Shown: positions 63,918-64,000 of the stretch, in pieces
Numbering within the stretch: position 1 is the first letter of the stretch
How the letters are laid out: each line of letters opens with the position of its first letter
DNA from: Octadecabacter sp. SW4
GTDB lineage: Bacteria; Pseudomonadota; Alphaproteobacteria; Rhodobacterales; Rhodobacteraceae
Length of the DNA stretch: 64,000 nt
Reading direction: 5' to 3'
NCBI RefSeq assembly: GCF_008065155.1
Contig: NZ_CP042819.1
Coordinates: forward strand, 1,116,001-1,180,000
Notes under the pieces: generated by a model
Database searches by the model: none
What the model was told of the DNA's origin: nothing
Seen by the model: the letters and a program-made list of their open reading frames with translations, nothing else
Translations under genes and position numbers: made by a program

Positions 63918-64000
63918 CCCCTGTCGCCCCCATGATCGGGCAGGTGTTTCTGTCTGTGGCGGCCCTTGGCGGGATTGTGCTGGTTTACGCTGTGCTGCGC
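63914..64000 (+). CDS. Start of an unidentified membrane or exported protein (3' cut by window)
   Basis: Only 29 codons are present. MTPVAPMIGQ precedes a hydrophobic stretch (VFLSVAALGGIVLVYAVLR) that is a membrane helix or signal anchor. The ATG overlaps the upstream stop. The rest lies outside the window. Confidence 0.7.
   Translation, partial: MTPVAPMIGQVFLSVAALGGIVLVYAVLR

Overview
The window reads as a continuous piece of an alphaproteobacterial chromosome, most likely a Roseobacter-group member of the Rhodobacterales. The evidence is the gene content: a CbrA-type SSF-histidine kinase, a short-chain fatty acyl (ScfR/PccR-type) regulator, a GapR-like DUF2312 protein, the NDUFA12 complex I accessory subunit, a DUF2155 protein, and the fds formate dehydrogenase operon. 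Coding density is high, GC is high apart from one gene, and genes are often coupled by ATGA or TGATG overlaps. Both ends cut genes: the 3' end of pntB on the left, and the first 29 codons of a membrane-type protein on the right. No phage, insertion sequence, integrase or CRISPR array was found.

Layout. 0-10.8 kb: pntB end, an RluE-type pseudouridine synthase, ornithine decarboxylase, a DUF3422 protein, an AT-richer orphan membrane protein, a DAO-type oxidoreductase, an M20 amidohydrolase, a methyltransferase, moaA, a lipoprotein and a YihY-family protein. 10.9-19.3 kb: a large Bap-like adhesin with eight Ig-like repeats, followed by its own type I secretion system (TolC-like lipoprotein, HlyB/LapB-like ABC exporter, HlyD-like adaptor). 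19.4-26.5 kb: a housekeeping block (clpP, clpX, ridA-like, NDUFA12, mlaD-like, DUF2155, aat, accC, accB). 26.6-35.5 kb: acs and a five-gene branched-chain-type ABC importer, divergent from an ScfR-family regulator; together they suggest a short-chain carboxylate uptake and activation locus. 35.5-40 kb: a receiver-only response regulator, a small membrane protein, an SSF-type histidine kinase and a FliN/SpoA-domain protein with a 27-bp tandem repeat.

40-48 kb: a rhodanese/DUF442 gene divergent from an ArsR-type repressor with the cysteine spacing of persulfide sensors; a FadB/FadJ-like protein that seems to have lost its whole NAD-binding domain; GapR-like; a degraded PhzF gene; a sulfotransferase-like protein; an orphan ferric-type ABC permease; a serralysin-like RTX protease; and tRNA-Thr(TGT). 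48.3-55.9 kb: a compact surface-glycan cluster with GT25, GT2, two C-methyltransferase-like proteins, an NDP-sugar epimerase, a sulfotransferase-GT2 fusion and an RfbF-like nucleotidyltransferase. 55.9-62.9 kb: a LysR regulator and the NAD-dependent molybdenum formate dehydrogenase operon fdsG-fdsB-fdsA-fdhD-fdsD, with a perfect 7-bp inverted repeat between regulator and operon and a palindromic repeat inside it that makes a coupled 35-codon ORF. The last kilobase has a GNAT-like protein and the truncated gene.

Points most worth following: the Rossmann-less FadJ-like protein, the acs/Liv/ScfR locus, the sulfotransferase-glycosyltransferase fusion and its sugar cluster, the persulfide-sensor pair, and the small structures inside the fds operon. 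All family assignments come from reading the sequences by eye; no database search was run.
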